The notes beneath the pieces are model-generated. The model saw only the letters and a program-made list of their open reading frames with translations, was not told the origin of the DNA and made no database searches. A stretch of 7,574 bases of DNA from Acidobacteriota bacterium (lineage in GTDB: Bacteria > Acidobacteriota > UBA4820 > DSQY01). Location of the stretch: NCBI GenBank assembly GCA_021814355.1, contig JAKAIJ010000122.1, positions 1 to 7,574 on the forward strand, in the 5' to 3' direction. Positions 1-6,008 of the stretch are shown piece after piece. The number at the start of each line of letters is the position of its first letter. Positions within the stretch are counted from its first letter, which is position 1. The position numbers and the translations under genes were made by a program.

Positions 1-1
1 G

Positions 2-808
2 GAGCCGGTCAAAGTGAAGTGGGAAGGCGGGCCTGATCTGCTTGTCACGCTATTCACTCCACCCATGCTCATCTCAGCCCCCGGCAGCCAATTCGTCGTA
101 TACGAACAGACCTCCAATGAAGGCAGTCTGCCTGCGGGGCCCAGCGTCACCCGTTACTACATCTCCACTACAACTCCCCTCGACCCGGCGACGGCACTTG
201 TCTTCGGCCAGAGGACCGTGCCCGCCCTCGACCCAGGGGCCGACAGCCGCGTCGAAGGAATGACCTTCACGATCCCCCCCGACTTGGCCCCAGGGACGTA
301 CTATCTCGCGGCCTGCGCCGATGCCGGCGGCACGATCGTTGAAACAAATGAAGACAACAACTGCAGCTATTCCGGCCTCATCGCAAACGGTACCATCATT
401 GGCGGGAGGTTGTCCGGCCGGCCTCCCGATTGCACCCACGCAACCGCGAGTCCCGCCATTCTCTGGCCTCCAGACCACAAGCTGGCATCCATCGCCATAA
501 CCGGCGTCACCGATCCGGACGGCGATCCCGTCACGATCACCGTCGTCTCCATCACGCAAGACGAGCCCCTCAACGGCCTCGGGGACGGCGACACCTGTCC
601 CGACGGATTTGGCGTCGGAACGAGCCGGCCTCAATTGCGCGCTGAGCGGTCAGGACTTGGCAATGGACGTGTTTACGCCATCACCTTCAAAGCGGACGAC
701 GGGAAGGGCGGCTCATGCACCGGTGCGGTTACGGTGGGTGTCTCCCACGACAAGAAGGACACGCCCGTTGACGACGGCCAGAAATACGACGCTACCAAGT
801 GCCAGTGA
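2..808 (+). CDS. CARDB / Ig-like domain surface protein, 5'-partial
   Basis: The C-terminal 268 residues of a protein whose frame is open to the left window edge; the GTG at 14 lies inside the domain run-in, so it is probably not the true start. Residues about 10-125 look like a CARDB module (bacterial cell-adhesion-related beta-sandwich): PDLLVT opening, AGPS.TRYYIS strand, IPPDLAPGTYYLAACAD, and the typical ending VETNEDNNC. After a short linker, about residues 138-250 form a second beta-sandwich-like module with ILWPPDHK, TDPDGDPVTIT, QDEPLNGLGDGD, and LRAERSG.GNGRVY.ITF.A.DGKGGSC. This second module recurs at the C-terminus of large secreted proteins. Several cysteines would suit extracellular disulfides. 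No LPXTG, PEP-CTERM or transmembrane anchor is seen before the stop. Role is inferred to be extracellular adhesion or ligand binding; no catalytic motif is visible. Codon usage is visibly less GC-rich than in the neighbours. Confidence 0.8.
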   Translation, partial: EPVKVKWEGGPDLLVTLFTPPMLISAPGSQFVVYEQTSNEGSLPAGPSVTRYYISTTTPLDPATALVFGQRTVPALDPGADSRVEGMTFTIPPDLAPGTYYLAACADAGGTIVETNEDNNCSYSGLIANGTIIGGRLSGRPPDCTHATASPAILWPPDHKLASIAITGVTDPDGDPVTITVVSITQDEPLNGLGDGDTCPDGFGVGTSRPQLRAERSGLGNGRVYAITFKADDGKGGSCTGAVTVGVSHDKKDTPVDDGQKYDATKCQ

Positions 809-837
809 GTAGTGCGCGATCTGCTTTCAAACACGCG

Positions 838-868
838 AGAAGGGCGCGACGTGAGCCGCGCCCTTCTT
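838..868 (+). terminator. Hairpin terminator, probably bidirectional
   Basis: A perfect 11-bp inverted repeat (AGAAGGGCGCG at 838-848, CGCGCCCTTCT at 857-867) with an 8-nt loop, 29 nt after the stop of the CARDB gene. The right arm ends in a short T-rich stretch (TTCTT), and the mirror strand also ends in TTCT. It sits between two convergent genes, so it could end transcripts from both sides. The T-tract is short, so efficiency is uncertain. Confidence 0.75.
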
Positions 869-901
869 AACCCAGCCGTACACGATCACTACGCCAGAAG
901 G

Positions 902-919
902 TCTAGCGGGCTGTTGAAA
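902..919. repeat. Sequence resembling an insertion-sequence end (weak)
   Basis: The stretch TCTAGCGGGCTGTTGAAA resembles, from memory, the terminal sequence around transposons of the IS1182-like type (TAG..GGCTGTTGAAAAA). No transposase and no second end are in the window, so this could be a solo relic or chance. It lies between the terminator and the 3' end of the PLP enzyme gene, near a change in base composition. Confidence 0.25.
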
Positions 920-948
920 TCTGCCAACCGAAAACCGACAACCTGGAA

Positions 949-963
949 CCGGCCTCAAGCCGG
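949..963 (-). terminator. Small GC hairpin just after the PLP enzyme stop codon
   Basis: CCGGC (949-953) and GCCGG (959-963) pair around a 5-nt loop, starting 2 nt beyond the TAG stop at 966-968 on the minus strand. There is only TT after the stem, so it is a weak intrinsic terminator at best. It could instead be a REP-like 3' stabilising hairpin, with the stronger hairpin at 838-868 as the real end point. Confidence 0.35.
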
Positions 964-965
964 CG

Positions 966-2162
966 CTACACAAGCCCATCAAGCCCCCGCTTCAGGTCGG
1001 CCAGCAGGTCCGCCGCGTCCTCGCACCCCACCGAGAGCCGCACGAGGCCGTCGGTGATCCCCGCGCCGAGGCGGTTCTCGCGGGTCATGGCCGCGTGGGT
1101 CATGGAGGCGGGGTGCTGGATGAGGGTCTCGACTCCCCCCAGCGAGACCGCGAGGGTCATGAGCTTCACGCCGTCCAGGAGCCTCCTGCCCGCCTCCAGG
1201 CCGCCCTTCAGCTCGAAGGCGATGAGGGAGCCGGGACCGCTCATCTGCCGGGCGATGAGGGCCCGCTTGGCGGGGTCGGTCTCGAGCCCCGGGAACCTCA
1301 CCCACTCCACCGCCGGGTGGTTGGAGAGGAAGCCGGCGAGGGCCGCGGCGTTTTCCTGGGCCTTTCGGACGCGCAGGGCGAGGGTCTTGGTCCCCCGGAG
1401 GACGAGCCAGGCCTGGTGCGGGTCCATGGTGCCTCCCAGGTAGAAGAGGACCGCCCGCAGCCGTTTCCAGAGGGCCTCTTCCCGGAACACGAGGACGCCG
1501 CCCACCACGTCGGCGTGGCCGTTGATGAACTTGGTGACCGAGTGGAGGACGAGGTCGGCCCCGTGCTTCAGGGGCTGCTGGAGAACGGGGCTCAGAAACG
1601 TGTTGTCCACGGCCAGCAGGGCCCCGTGGGCGTGGGCCCACCGCGCGCAGGCGGCGATGTCGGTGACGGCCAGGGTCGGGTTGGTGGGGGTCTCCACGTA
1701 GAGGAGCTTGGTGTCGGGCCTCCAGGCGGCCTTCACGGCCTCCAGGTCCCCCGTGTCCACCCAGGTGCTCTTCACGCCGAAGCGGGAGAAGTCGCGCTCC
1801 ACGATGAGCCGGGAGGGGCCGTACATTCCGGCGCTCCCCACCAGGTGGTCGCCCTGGCCGAGGAGGGTGAAGTACATGGTGCTCACGGCCGCCATCCCCG
1901 AGGAGGTGGCCAGGGCCGCGGCGCCCCCCTCGAGGGCCGCCAGGTTGTCCTCGAGCATCCGGATGGTGGGGTTGCCCATCCGGGTGTAGATGTACCCCGG
2001 CTGGGTGCCCGCGAACCGCGCGGCGCCCTGCTCGGCGGAGTCGAAGGCGAAGGTGGAGGTCTGGTAGATGGGCGGGGCCACGGCGCCGAACTCGGAGTCG
2101 GGCGCCTGCCCGGCGTGGATGCACAGGGTGTCGGGGTTCAGGTCGTCGCGGCGGTCCACCAT
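966..2162 (-). CDS. Cys/Met-metabolism PLP-dependent enzyme (cystathionine gamma-synthase/gamma-lyase/methionine gamma-lyase group)
   Basis: A full-length fold-type I PLP enzyme of 398 residues, the normal length for this trans-sulfuration family. Visible landmarks: YTRMGNPT (60-67, phosphate-binding Tyr60/Arg61), SSGMAA (88-92), YG at 114-115, AVDNTF with cofactor-pyridine Asp186, SVTKFINGHADVVGG with Schiff-base Lys211, RGTKTL (256-261), SLGGVETLIQHPASMTH (340-356) and substrate-carboxylate Arg375 in LVRLSVG. These positions coincide with those I recall for Pseudomonas methionine gamma-lyase, but residue 116 is Pro where that enzyme has Cys, so a strict methionine gamma-lyase is doubtful. 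It likely makes or breaks cystathionine-type C-S bonds in the cytosol. The start at 2162 was chosen over an upstream ATG at 2273 because GGAG at 2171-2174 precedes it by 8 nt and homology begins here; the longer form has a low-complexity Arg-rich lead. It seems to be transcribed alone, from a promoter at 2208-2237. Confidence 0.93.
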   Translation of the reverse strand: MVDRRDDLNPDTLCIHAGQAPDSEFGAVAPPIYQTSTFAFDSAEQGAARFAGTQPGYIYTRMGNPTIRMLEDNLAALEGGAAALATSSGMAAVSTMYFTLLGQGDHLVGSAGMYGPSRLIVERDFSRFGVKSTWVDTGDLEAVKAAWRPDTKLLYVETPTNPTLAVTDIAACARWAHAHGALLAVDNTFLSPVLQQPLKHGADLVLHSVTKFINGHADVVGGVLVFREEALWKRLRAVLFYLGGTMDPHQAWLVLRGTKTLALRVRKAQENAAALAGFLSNHPAVEWVRFPGLETDPAKRALIARQMSGPGSLIAFELKGGLEAGRRLLDGVKLMTLAVSLGGVETLIQHPASMTHAAMTRENRLGAGITDGLVRLSVGCEDAADLLADLKRGLDGLV

Positions 2163-2180
2163 GGCTCCCTCTCCGGAAGG

Positions 2181-2198
2181 CGCGGCGGGCCCGCCGCG
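2181..2198. promoter_or_regulatory. Perfect 18-bp GC palindrome in the leader of the PLP enzyme gene
   Basis: CGCGGCGGG followed directly by its exact reverse complement CCCGCCGCG. It lies between the predicted transcription start (about 2201) and the ribosome binding site (2171-2174). It could be a repressor operator, or a 7-bp leader hairpin with a GGCC loop next to the ribosome binding site. No regulator is identifiable. Confidence 0.4.
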
Positions 2199-2207
2199 GA
2201 AGCGGGC

Positions 2208-2237
2208 ATTATCCCATCGCCGGCCCCGGCGAGGCAA
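2208..2237 (-). promoter_or_regulatory. Predicted sigma70-type promoter of the PLP enzyme gene
   Basis: The -10 element GATAAT (2213-2208; 5 of 6 consensus) and -35 element TTGCCT (2237-2232; 4 of 6) are separated by 18 nt on the minus strand. The predicted start near 2201 gives a leader of about 39 nt. This AT-rich hexamer stands out in an otherwise very GC-rich spacer. Confidence 0.55.
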
Positions 2238-2253
2238 GGCGCACGCCCGCCTA

Positions 2254-2324
2254 GGACCTATCTGGAAGGCCATCCATCGCGGCTGGGCTCCGTCGCGACC
2301 ATGCCTTATTTCCCGGATAGGCCC
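2254..2324 (-). repeat. Long three-part imperfect hairpin after the permease gene
   Basis: On the minus strand three nested stems line up: GGGCCTATC with GATAGGTCC (9 bp with one G-U; genome 2316-2324 and 2254-2262), AAGGC with GCCTT (2303-2307 and 2266-2270), and TCGCG with CGCGA (2294-2298 and 2277-2281), around a 12-nt loop. It begins at the base right after the permease stop codon (2325-2327) and ends before the promoter of the next gene. No T-run follows, so it is not a textbook intrinsic terminator. It may protect the 3' end, act as a Rho or processing boundary, or be a small mobile palindrome. Confidence 0.5.
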
Positions 2325-4016
2325 TTAGCCCCCGACCTCCATGGCCCTCACGCGGCGCCAGGCGAACGCCAGCGAGAGGAGCGTGACCAGGAGGCTCCCG
2401 GCCCCCACCGCGAAGGCGGGCCGCAGGTAATCGGGCTCGGGCCCGGTCCCCAGGAGGTGGGTGTAGTAGCGGAAGACCGGGCGGGCGCTCGCCACCAGGG
2501 TGGCTCCCACGTAAGCCATGGCGACGATCATGTAGAGCAGTCCCCAGGCGCTCATGATCGCCTTGGCGGGGTTCTTGGCGTCCATCACCGGGCTTACGCA
2601 CCCCATGGCCAGCGCCAGCGCCGAGAGGCTCAGGGCGGTGCAGACCGAGAGGAAGAGCGCGTAAGCCAGCGCCGCGCCCTCCACCCCCAGGAACCGGTTG
2701 GACCAGAAGAGGGTGAAGGAGGCCAGCACCGTGAGCGGCACCGCCGTGAAGAGGAACTTGGCCCAGACGTAAACCCCCGCGGGCAGCGGCAGGGCCCGCG
2801 AGGCGAAGTAGGCGTACCCCTCGCTTCCCACCGCCGTGAAGGCGAAGCGCCCCGCCACCGAGGCCACGATGAGGCCGAGGGTGGCGAGGTTCCAGTAGCC
2901 TACGGCGATCCGGAAGGGGGCGATCTCCAGCGGCATGTAGCGCACGTTGGCGAGGTAGATGACCACGAGCGCGGCCAGGATGAAGAGCTGCCCCCACTGG
3001 GTGGGATCCCTCGCGAAGAGCAGGGCGTCCCGGCGCAGGAGCGCCCGCCCCCGCGGTCCCGCCGGGGAGAGGGCCGCCACCGCGCCCGCAAGGGCCGGCA
3101 GGACGAGCCCCCGGCGTGCCCCCGGGGCCGCGTCCGGCCGTTCCTGGGCCCGCCCGTAGCCGCGCGTGTGCCAGAGGCGCAGCCCCAGCCCCAGCAGGAG
3201 GAGACTTCCCGCAGCGAGGCCCCCCAGCTTCGAGAGCGGCCCCGCCATGGCGGCGGGCCCCTCCTCGCCCCCCCGCACCACCGCCCGGGCGAGCCAGGTG
3301 GAGGGCAGCATCGCCTCGCTCGGGAGCTGGATGGAGCGCAGAACGGCGACAGTCTTGGAGCTGCTGCGCGGGTTGAGAAGCGCCTCGGGGCGCGAGAGCC
3401 GCAGCAGGACCACCAACAGGCAGACCATGACGAGGGTGAGCACCGTAAGAATCTGGTGGAGCCGGCGGGCGGGGAAGAACCGCGCCAGGAGGACGGTGAG
3501 CCCCACGCCCCAGGCGAGAGGGGCCGCCAGGTAGAGAAGCAGGCCCAAAAGCCCCAGCGCGTAGGCCGTCGGCCCCGCCCCTGTACGGGAGAGAAAGGCA
3601 AAGAGGACCGGCGCCAGGAGGAGAAAGACCATGTACCCGGCGTTCGCGGCGGCCTGGAGCCCCCGGGCCGCGCGCAGCCGACCGCGGGGCAGGGGCAGGG
3701 CGAGCAGCAGCGAGAGGTCCCCGTCCAGGTAGAGGTAGGAGAGGGCGCTCACGGTGGCCGAGAAGAGGACCATCGTAAAGGTGGTGAGCAGGACGAGGCC
3801 CATGAGCTTGGCGCAGAGGGCCGCGAGCAGGACCCGCGGAATGTCGGGGTTGTGTTCGAGCAGGACGTGGAAGATCCGAGAGAAGAAGTAATAGTCGAAC
3901 GCCAGAAAAAGGGTCGCAAGCGTCCCGAAGAGCACGAGGAAGGCGGCGCGCGCCGCCGTGAGCGGGAAGATCTGGTGGCGGGCCTGGGCGAGCCTCGTGC
4001 GGAAATAGGCGAGCAT
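2325..4016 (-). CDS. ABC-2-type exporter permease (putative ABC exporter family)
   Basis: A 563-residue polytopic inner-membrane protein with about 12 hydrophobic segments (roughly 24-47, 63-92, 122-143, 148-178, 186-206, 263-281, 303-316, 341-357, 374-395, 417-437, 446-471, 487-508, 534-553). Between segments it carries patterns typical of large ABC exporter permeases: DLSLLLALPLPRGRL (100-114, a likely coupling helix contacting the ATPase), RRDALLFARDPTQWGQL (328-344) and GSEGYAYFASRALPLP (397-412), the latter two a second-half copy of the same layout. Substrate is unknown. No ATP-binding partner lies in the window; one must be encoded elsewhere. The start at 4016 has GGGAGG 4 nt upstream. 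It follows pcm by 46 nt on the same strand, so cotranscription is likely, though the families have no known functional link. The family assignment rests on layout and these motifs only. Confidence 0.8.
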   Translation of the reverse strand: MLAYFRTRLAQARHQIFPLTAARAAFLVLFGTLATLFLAFDYYFFSRIFHVLLEHNPDIPRVLLAALCAKLMGLVLLTTFTMVLFSATVSALSYLYLDGDLSLLLALPLPRGRLRAARGLQAAANAGYMVFLLLAPVLFAFLSRTGAGPTAYALGLLGLLLYLAAPLAWGVGLTVLLARFFPARRLHQILTVLTLVMVCLLVVLLRLSRPEALLNPRSSSKTVAVLRSIQLPSEAMLPSTWLARAVVRGGEEGPAAMAGPLSKLGGLAAGSLLLLGLGLRLWHTRGYGRAQERPDAAPGARRGLVLPALAGAVAALSPAGPRGRALLRRDALLFARDPTQWGQLFILAALVVIYLANVRYMPLEIAPFRIAVGYWNLATLGLIVASVAGRFAFTAVGSEGYAYFASRALPLPAGVYVWAKFLFTAVPLTVLASFTLFWSNRFLGVEGAALAYALFLSVCTALSLSALALAMGCVSPVMDAKNPAKAIMSAWGLLYMIVAMAYVGATLVASARPVFRYYTHLLGTGPEPDYLRPAFAVGAGSLLVTLLSLAFAWRRVRAMEVGG

Positions 4017-4062
4017 GAGACCTCCCGCGGCAGTGTAGCACCGGCGAGAAGCCGGGAGTTCC

Positions 4063-4707
4063 TCACCGCCCCGCGAAACCGTACCGTCCCCGGAGGGGAA
4101 CGAAGATGCAGGGGATGCCCGCGTCCGTGCGAAAGCCCCCGCCGCGGCGGGCCACCCGGTGCAAGACCTGGCCGCCGGCGTCGCCCACGGGTGCGACGAG
4201 GACGCCCTCCTCGTCGAGCTGGTCGAGGAGCGGCGGGGGGATCTTGGGGCAGGCGGCCGATACGAGGATGCGGGCGAAGGGGGCTTGGTCGGGCCAGCCG
4301 AGGGTTCCGTCCGCGACCCTGAGGCGCGGCTCGGGGAGGCCGAGGGCGGCGAAGCGGCCCGGGATGGCCCGGGCCAGCTCGGGGATGCGCTCTACGCCGT
4401 AGGCCGTGGCCCCCAGCGCCGCCGCGAGGGCCAGGGCGTAGCCCGAGCCCGCGCCCACCTCCAGCAGCCGCTGCCCGCGGTGGAGATCGAGAGCCTCCAG
4501 CATGTCGGCCACCATCAAGGGCTGGCTGATGGTCTGACCCGCCCCGATGGCCAGTGGCCCGTTCGCGTAGGCCTGACGGGACAGGTCCGGCGGCACGAAG
4601 CGCGCCCGGTCCACCCGCAGGAAGGCCCCGAGCACCCTCCGGGACCGCACCCCGCCCCGCACCAGCTGCTCCCGCACCATGGCCTTCAGCTCCAAGGAGG
4701 CCGGCAT
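4063..4707 (-). CDS. pcm: Protein-L-isoaspartate O-methyltransferase
   Basis: A 214-residue SAM-dependent methyltransferase that methylates L-isoaspartyl residues in damaged proteins, starting their repair to aspartate in the cytosol. Family marks: AYANGPLAIGAGQTISQP (46-63), the hallmark substrate/active-site segment; motif I LEVGAGSGY (82-90), binding SAM; acidic Glu106 in GVER after the second strand; VADGTLGW (131-138); ILVSAACPKIP (147-157); and the closing FVPLRG (202-207). Length matches the usual 205-220. The ATG at 4707 is supported by TGGAGGG (4720-4714) 6 nt upstream. It is divergent from the VOC gene (192 nt between start codons), and is the first gene of a likely two-gene unit with the ABC permease. 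Known pcm partners such as surE or a lipoprotein gene are not visible here. Confidence 0.95.
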   Translation of the reverse strand: MPASLELKAMVREQLVRGGVRSRRVLGAFLRVDRARFVPPDLSRQAYANGPLAIGAGQTISQPLMVADMLEALDLHRGQRLLEVGAGSGYALALAAALGATAYGVERIPELARAIPGRFAALGLPEPRLRVADGTLGWPDQAPFARILVSAACPKIPPPLLDQLDEEGVLVAPVGDAGGQVLHRVARRGGGFRTDAGIPCIFVPLRGRYGFAGR

Positions 4708-4725
4708 GGGATGCCCTCCAGGGGA

Positions 4726-4731
4726 AATATA
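4726..4731 (-). promoter_or_regulatory. Candidate -10 box for pcm
   Basis: TATATT (5 of 6 consensus) on the minus strand is the most AT-rich hexamer in this spacer. No good -35 is seen at 16-18 nt. It lies only 5 nt upstream of the TGGAGGG ribosome binding site, so the predicted start would fall inside that site. The true promoter may be further upstream. Confidence 0.25.
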
Positions 4732-4899
4732 GGGCCGCGGGAGGGCGACCCGCGAAGGCGCAGAAAAGCAGAGGTGGACGCGGAAGGAGCGCTCGATGTC
4801 CGGAGCGCGAACAAGCCGGACCCCCGCCGCCGGCCGCGCATTCAGGGCGGAACCTTCTCGGATAGTCTATGCTGAGGGGACTCCGAGAGGAGGAACGCG

Positions 4900-5307
4900 A
4901 TGACTACCGAGCTGTGGCGGGCCCATTTCATCCTCTACGTTCTGGAACAGGGGCGCAGCCGCGCCTTCTACGAGGCGGCTCTGGGGATCGCGCCCTCGCT
5001 GGACGTCCCGGGGATGACCGAGTTCCCTCTCCCCGGAGGCGCGGTCCTGGGGCTCATGCCCGAGGCGGGGATCCGGCGGCTGCTGGGGGCGGCGCTGGAG
5101 GGCCTTCCGTCCGTGAAGGGCGGCCCCCGCGCCGAGCTCTACCTCGTGGTGGAGGAGCCGGAGACCGCCTACGCCCGGGCGCTCTGCGCCGGCGCACGGC
5201 CGCTGAGCCCAGTGGCTCCGAGGGACTGGGGCCACGCGGCGGGGTACTGCCTCGACCCCGACGGCCACGTGGTGGCCTTCGCCCGGGAGCTCGCGAGAGG
5301 GGGATAA
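4900..5307 (+). CDS. VOC (glyoxalase/bleomycin-resistance/dioxygenase fold) family protein
   Basis: A 135-residue single-domain VOC protein with two beta-alpha-beta-beta-beta repeats. The first begins at HFILYVLEQGRSRAFYEAALG (9-29), the usual strand plus helix with FY..LG. The second begins at AELYLVVEEPE (78-88) and ends with CLDPDGHVVAFARE (117-130), the typical DPDGH...E close. Potential metal ligands at the standard strand positions are His9, Glu79 and Glu130. Members bind small molecules or catalyse metal-dependent chemistry such as glyoxalase I or dioxygenase reactions; the substrate cannot be told from sequence. The start is fixed by AGGAGG (4888-4893) with a 6-nt spacer. No convincing promoter was found in the 192-nt gap to pcm. 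Its last 139 nt are overlapped on the opposite strand by the frame of the zinc-ribbon gene. Confidence 0.88.
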   Translation: MTTELWRAHFILYVLEQGRSRAFYEAALGIAPSLDVPGMTEFPLPGGAVLGLMPEAGIRRLLGAALEGLPSVKGGPRAELYLVVEEPETAYARALCAGARPLSPVAPRDWGHAAGYCLDPDGHVVAFARELARGG

Positions 5308-5996
5308 AGTTCCTTGCCCTGGCAGGACGCTCGTCCGCCCGGCCGCTGGAGGCGGGCGTTGGGCGAGGAGGAGTCGGACGCCTCTTCGGCGGCGGGGTGG
5401 TTGCAGGTCCGCTGTTTTCCGCCGGGGGCCTTGGCGAAGGCGTCGTTTGCGAAGATGATGTCGCTCTCGTAGCAGTGGGTCTCCACCGGCGTCTCGGGGA
5501 GGTCCGCCTCCTCGCGCTGGCAGTTCCTCCCGGTGGAGAGGACGTAGAACTTGCCCTCGTCGGCGTTGTATCCGTAGCGGTAGGGCTGGCCCCAGGGGTC
5601 CGTCTCGGGGAGGGTCTGAAGGTAAGCGGGGGCGAGGAGGGGCTGCAACTGCTTCAGAGGGACCTCGTGCCAGCCGGGCTCCGGGCCGGCCCCGGGGGGA
5701 AGCGGCGGCGCGCCGTGGTCCAGGAGGTAGCCCTGGACCGCCGTGGCGGCGGTGCGGACCTCGCTCACGGCCTGGTGCTGCTGGGCCTTCATCTTCGAGC
5801 TTAGGAGGTTGGGGATGAGGATGGCCGCGGCGATCCCCAGGCACGGGACCAGAAGGACCAGGGCCACGGCGCCCGCGACGATCGCCACCATTGTGCCCCC
5901 GCCGCCCTTCTTGCCGGTCCGGACATTCCGCCCGCACGCGGGACAGAACGCGGCCCCCTCGGGAATGGACGTCTTGCACGACCCGCATTCGCCCAT
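5169..5996 (-). CDS. Zinc-ribbon membrane protein with pilin-like helix and GspG-like C-terminal region
   Basis: A 275-residue protein. Residues 4-21 form a zinc ribbon (Cys4, Cys7, Cys18, Cys21; CGSC...CPAC). A Gly-rich linker follows, then one hydrophobic helix (36-62) that runs into IPNLLSSKMKAQQHQAVSEV and TAATAVQGYLLDHG (61-94). This matches the N-terminal helix of type IV pilins and pseudopilins (..IPNF..A...A.S....A..Y..D.G). DPWGQPYRYGY (133-143), YVLSTGRN (151-158) and ESDIIFANDAF (177-187) resemble the C-terminal part of GspG-like pseudopilins. The prepilin-peptidase signature G/FTLIE is absent, so it is probably a membrane-anchored relative with a cytosolic zinc ribbon, not an assembled pilin. 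The start at 5996 has GGAGG (6007-6003) 6 nt upstream; the open frame continuing upstream is a GC artefact. Family resemblance ends near residue 200; the rest reads convergently through the VOC 3' end and may be a run-on or a frameshift product. Confidence 0.75.
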   Translation of the reverse strand: MGECGSCKTSIPEGAAFCPACGRNVRTGKKGGGGTMVAIVAGAVALVLLVPCLGIAAAILIPNLLSSKMKAQQHQAVSEVRTAATAVQGYLLDHGAPPLPPGAGPEPGWHEVPLKQLQPLLAPAYLQTLPETDPWGQPYRYGYNADEGKFYVLSTGRNCQREEADLPETPVETHCYESDIIFANDAFAKAPGGKQRTCNHPAAEEASDSSSPNARLQRPGGRASCQGKELYPPLASSRAKATTWPSGSRQYPAAWPQSLGATGLSGRAPAQSARA

Positions 5997-6008
5997 CTCG
6001 CTCCTCCC

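Noticed and set aside
2163..2207. SAM riboswitch in the PLP enzyme leader
   Set aside because: The leader is only about 40 nt and contains just one simple palindrome; a SAM riboswitch needs a much longer multi-helix fold.
2163..2273. Longer PLP enzyme start at 2273
   Set aside because: It would add 37 Arg-rich residues without family resemblance and would cover the predicted promoter; the ATG at 2162 has a good ribosome binding site.
1095..4322. A 1075-residue open frame on the + strand across the PLP enzyme, permease and pcm genes
   Set aside because: It is antisense to three well-supported genes, has low-complexity Gly/Arg/Glu-rich composition and no recognisable domain; it is a product of high GC.
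4708..4899. A small gene or RNA in the pcm-VOC divergent spacer
   Set aside because: Open frames here are continuations of antisense frames with no start/ribosome-site support, and no convincing RNA fold was seen; it is treated as a promoter region.
5311..5327. Small inverted repeat just after the VOC stop as a terminator
   Set aside because: The loop would be very small, the stem has a bulge and no T-run follows; too weak to call.
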